DNA of 64,000 nucleotides from Isochrysis galbana (Eukaryota; Haptophyta; Isochrysidales; Isochrysidaceae): NCBI GenBank assembly GCA_018136815.1, contig CM030937.1:5040632-5104631 (forward strand), read 5' to 3'. Both the position numbers and the translations under genes were made by a program. The notes below the pieces were generated by a model. It was not told the origin of the DNA, ran no database searches, and worked only from the letters and a program-made list of their open reading frames with translations. Shown in pieces: positions 61,153 through 64,000 of the stretch. Each line of letters begins with the position of its first letter. Position 1 is the first letter of the stretch.

Positions 61153-64000
61153 TCAGTTCTTGGATCTCACTCGTCGAGATCGTTCGTTGAGCACCACCTC
61201 CAAATCTTTCATTGCCTGCTCAACGTCGATGCCATTTGGCTTGCACATCGGCGAGGGCACAACGAAGAGCCCGTGTTGTGTATCAACCGTCCTCAAGTCC
61301 ATTGGGCCCTCTCTACTCAGCACGCGAGCAGGGAGAGCATTAGGCGTCCTCCTAGCGAGCAAACCGGATGCTGGACTGATCATGCTTGCCTTTATCGAAA
61401 ATTCAGCGGTGGAGAGGGATGTTGAGAGTGATCGCACCGGCGTCGATTTGGCGCAAGGAGACCTCGGCACGGCTGTTGTCAGATCTAGCCGCTTGTTGAT
61501 CGGCGACGATATTCCAACGCCGCTATCTTGGGATGCGGGCGGCAGGATGGGCATTGACGACGCCGGCACTTGTGGTAGTCTCGCAGAGGGTGGCTTATCG
61601 ATGCTGTGGTGGCGAGCGACGGGTTCTGCGCAGAATGCTGCTTCCATTGAGTGCGCCTTGCACATGGCCGGCCGAAACGGAGAAGCACTACTTATCTTTC
61701 GAGTTGGCAGATTTTGTCGCGCGCGTGGGTCGGCGGTGGCGACGCGTGCCACATGAAGGGGGGCCGCAAAACAGGAGCCCTTATCAATGAGTTGGCTGGA
61801 AGTGGCCTCGCATGACGAATGATTCGATGCATCTGCCGCCTGTACCGAGCCTTGGACAGTCTCTTCCGAAGGAGCTTGCGCATCTATGCACCTGCGCCGC
61901 TGACTTGCGCTGGGCGTGCGAGGCACGACGGATTCACCATACGAACGACCCCTGAGTTCCGTGATGGGACGATTCAACTCCGCTGCTCTAGAATGCTGCA
62001 TTGCAACAGCGAGAGTCATTCGATCTGCTTGCCTTGTGCGCTCCGTGAGGGCGTTCAAGATGAGGCTAGCCAGCTGACGTTCCCTCAGCCCCAATAGCTT
62101 CTCGAGCTGTGCGCATTTTCCCAGCACCTCCGTCAGAGCTATCCTCGCCTGTAACGAAGGACGTGGAGGACGCTGGGCGTGGAGAACGCTGTGCACAAGC
62201 ACGTGCGAGAATGGCAACAAATGAGCAATCGCGCGCTGGAACAACACGGGCTACCAGCGACGCACCTGATCTCCTGGATCGGAAGGCTGGTTGTTTACCG
62301 CCACTACTTGAGCACGCTGCTCTTTCAGCTTCTCATAGGCGGTTATCAGCTCGCTGGCCATGATGGCTGCTGCCTCCGTCAGGCGCGCCTCATCTAGCGC
62401 GGTGTTTAGAGCTTGACTTTGCTGGCCCAACCGCTCCTTAATCCTTTCCGAAAATACCCCGGCCAACTCAAGTTCCACAGACCGTGCGCGCCGCAAACGG
62501 ATTTCGTAGCAAGCCACGCGCATCCTGAGCTGCTGGATGAGCTGCAGCACGTTCTTGCCCTGGTCGACCTCGGAGGAAGGTGAGGGTGTTGTCTCCGCAC
62601 TAGTGTCGCCACCTACTCGCCAGATATGCAGGGGAGGAGGTCATTGATCGAGGTGAAGGTTCCATTGGAGCTTGTGACGCTGGCCAGTGGTGCGCACCCT
62701 CTGACTCTTTTGGGGAAGGGCTCTCCGTCGCCATAACATTCTCAAGGGTACTCATTTGGTTGGCTGCGATGGGCCGGAGCGCAGATTTTGCCACTGCTCG
62801 TAGGAGCCGATCCTCCTGGCTCCATCGTTGGCGCGTCGGCTGCTCGGCGCTCGTGCTGCTTCGTTTCAGGGCCCTCAGCTTGTCTCCCACGCGCTGCAGC
62901 TTTGGGGTAGAAGTGACGATGCTCGACACGTCCGATTCAATCCAAGAGTCCTCTTCGATGAGCTTTGTCAAATACTCCATGTGATGCTTCGAGAGTACAA
63001 CACAGCCCTTCTCGGTGTGTATCTGTGGCCGACGCTCGCTGGCGAAACAGCTCTCGCTACAACTGAATGCGTCGCTCTTCCCCTCGACAGCCTCTACAGC
63101 CTCTCGCATCGGCTTGCCATCCGGAGCACGCCGCCTCCTCGCATCGACATCTCGCATCGACACCTCCTCAGCCCTATGCGCCTCGAGGCGGCTCCCAGTG
63201 TTCTCCTCGTGTGGTGTGTCCCGGGGTCCGCTCGTGCACCACTCCAGTGCGCCGTGCGCACCTAGAGGACTTGAGGCTTGATCCATCATCAATGCGAGCT
63301 CCTGCACAGCAATGCCCATTTCATCCGAAACATGCATGAAGCGCTCGACAGCAACTGCCCGCTCGGTCTCGCAATGGGCAAGCTCGGCCCGCAGTATCTC
63401 CTGAAGACATGGGCGAGGCATGCACTGGGTCGTAAGGCGGCCATGTGGTTTTTTGAAAGAGTTGCAACTGGCGCTTCGTTTGCAAGAGCAAGCATAATTA
63501 CTCCCGCATCCCCTCGACTCGCCGCGAGAGTTGGGATCCCCCACGAGCGCACACAGGTCATCACGGCACAAGCTGATCGAGCCCCGGAGAGTTGCAGCCG
63601 CTCGCTGTTAACTCACCTCATGAATAGCAGCTTGCTTGTTAGCCTCTGAACCTCTCCTCGCCGACAATTTTCGCGTTGGCCGCCCTTCTTCCAACGCCAT
63701 CTTCGACGCTCCAACTGTAGGGCCTCTCTTGATTGGCTTCTGCACGTGCGTGCTTTGTTCGTCCTCTTTCAATGTCAGCACCTCGTTGCCGGCGCCGTGC
63801 ACCGCTTCCTTCAACGCCCCTTCCATGTACCTTGCCCTGATCGGGCTCCTGGCTTCCTTGTGCCTCTCGATGGTTGAGTCGTGCGAGGGTAACGGCTGAT
63901 TCAACCTGTGCTCTGCCGTCTCGAGGCGATGCTTGACCACCTCAAGCTGCATCTGAAGCTCGTAATTACTTTGTTGGAGCCTAAGCTTTTCTGCCCTCGC
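61153..64000 (-). CDS. coiled-coil protein, multi-exon, 5' partial
   Basis: At least four minus-strand exons, the first running past the right edge. Approximate limits: 64000-63617, 63400-62617, 62592-~62267 and ~62157-61153 (stop). Clear sites include donors after IHE (63616) and after DPGDQ, and acceptors CTTCAG before 63400 and TTACAG before ~62157. The B/C junction phase is unresolved. Segments such as LRLQQSNYELQMQLEVVKHR, EILRAELAHCETERAVAVER, ASELITAYEKLKEQRAQV and LEKLLGLRERQLASLILNAL are heptad-like coiled coil, separated by Ser/Pro-rich linkers. It ends DVEQAMKDLEVVLNERSRRV plus a basic tail. A cytoskeletal, centrosomal or flagellar role would be usual but is only inferred; no named family recognised. 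Confidence 0.62.

Overview
The window looks like nuclear DNA of a unicellular alga with a secondary, red-lineage plastid; a haptophyte is my best guess and a stramenopile the alternative. It is GC-rich, with short introns, very long simple repeats and many transposable elements. The strongest clue is a 74-residue gene at 54834-55287. It encodes the plastid ribosomal protein bTHX behind a signal peptide cut just before a phenylalanine, followed by a short transit peptide, which is the import signal used where the plastid lies inside the endomembrane system. No rRNA, tRNA or CRISPR was seen. Positions 10201-10300 are an assembly gap.

Host genes, left to right: a 5'-truncated coiled-coil/WW protein (1-2381, +); a proline-rich reading frame (4710-6041, +); a cytochrome b561-type membrane protein (about 6050-6675, +); a PX domain fused to citrate synthase, running into the gap (7990-10188, +); a glycosyltransferase-like protein after the gap (10612-11838, +); a small three-exon gene (18916-19470, -); a MATE exporter (20761-22545, +); a sulfotransferase-like membrane protein (24360-25436, -); an alpha/beta hydrolase (26760-28477, +); a chromodomain protein between terminal inverted repeats (29014-29928, -); a thioredoxin-fold membrane protein (32390-33733, -) beside an ER Hsp110/Grp170 chaperone (36029-39093, -); plastid bTHX (54834-55287, +); and a multi-exon coiled-coil gene leaving the right edge (61153-64000, -).

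Between the genes lies layered transposon history. Target-site duplications (TSDs) define several exact insertions: a young Copia LTR retrotransposon (40278-45987); an internally deleted LINE (14103-18001) inside the 3' end of an older LINE; two short non-autonomous retroelements (3833-4585, 12119-12980); truncated LINE tails (47088-47343, 50279-50549); a hAT transposon remnant (50177-51385); a hAT-type MITE (18240-18754); and a Stowaway-like MITE (59944-60533) with a truncated relative (51808-52122). Many LINE-related copies share a 5' hairpin motif and a 3' untranslated region ending in CTTCARGAW/CTTCAGATG plus a T-run.

The most unusual gene is the PX-citrate synthase: one uninterrupted exon carries both the end of the PX fold and the start of citrate synthase. 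Also notable are the TIR-bounded chromodomain gene, an AT-rich foreign-looking ORF with one internal stop (57693-58286), and a young Copia with no recognisable gag or protease. Gene function calls rest on motifs read by eye; exon borders were chosen to keep GT-AG sites and reading frame consistent.
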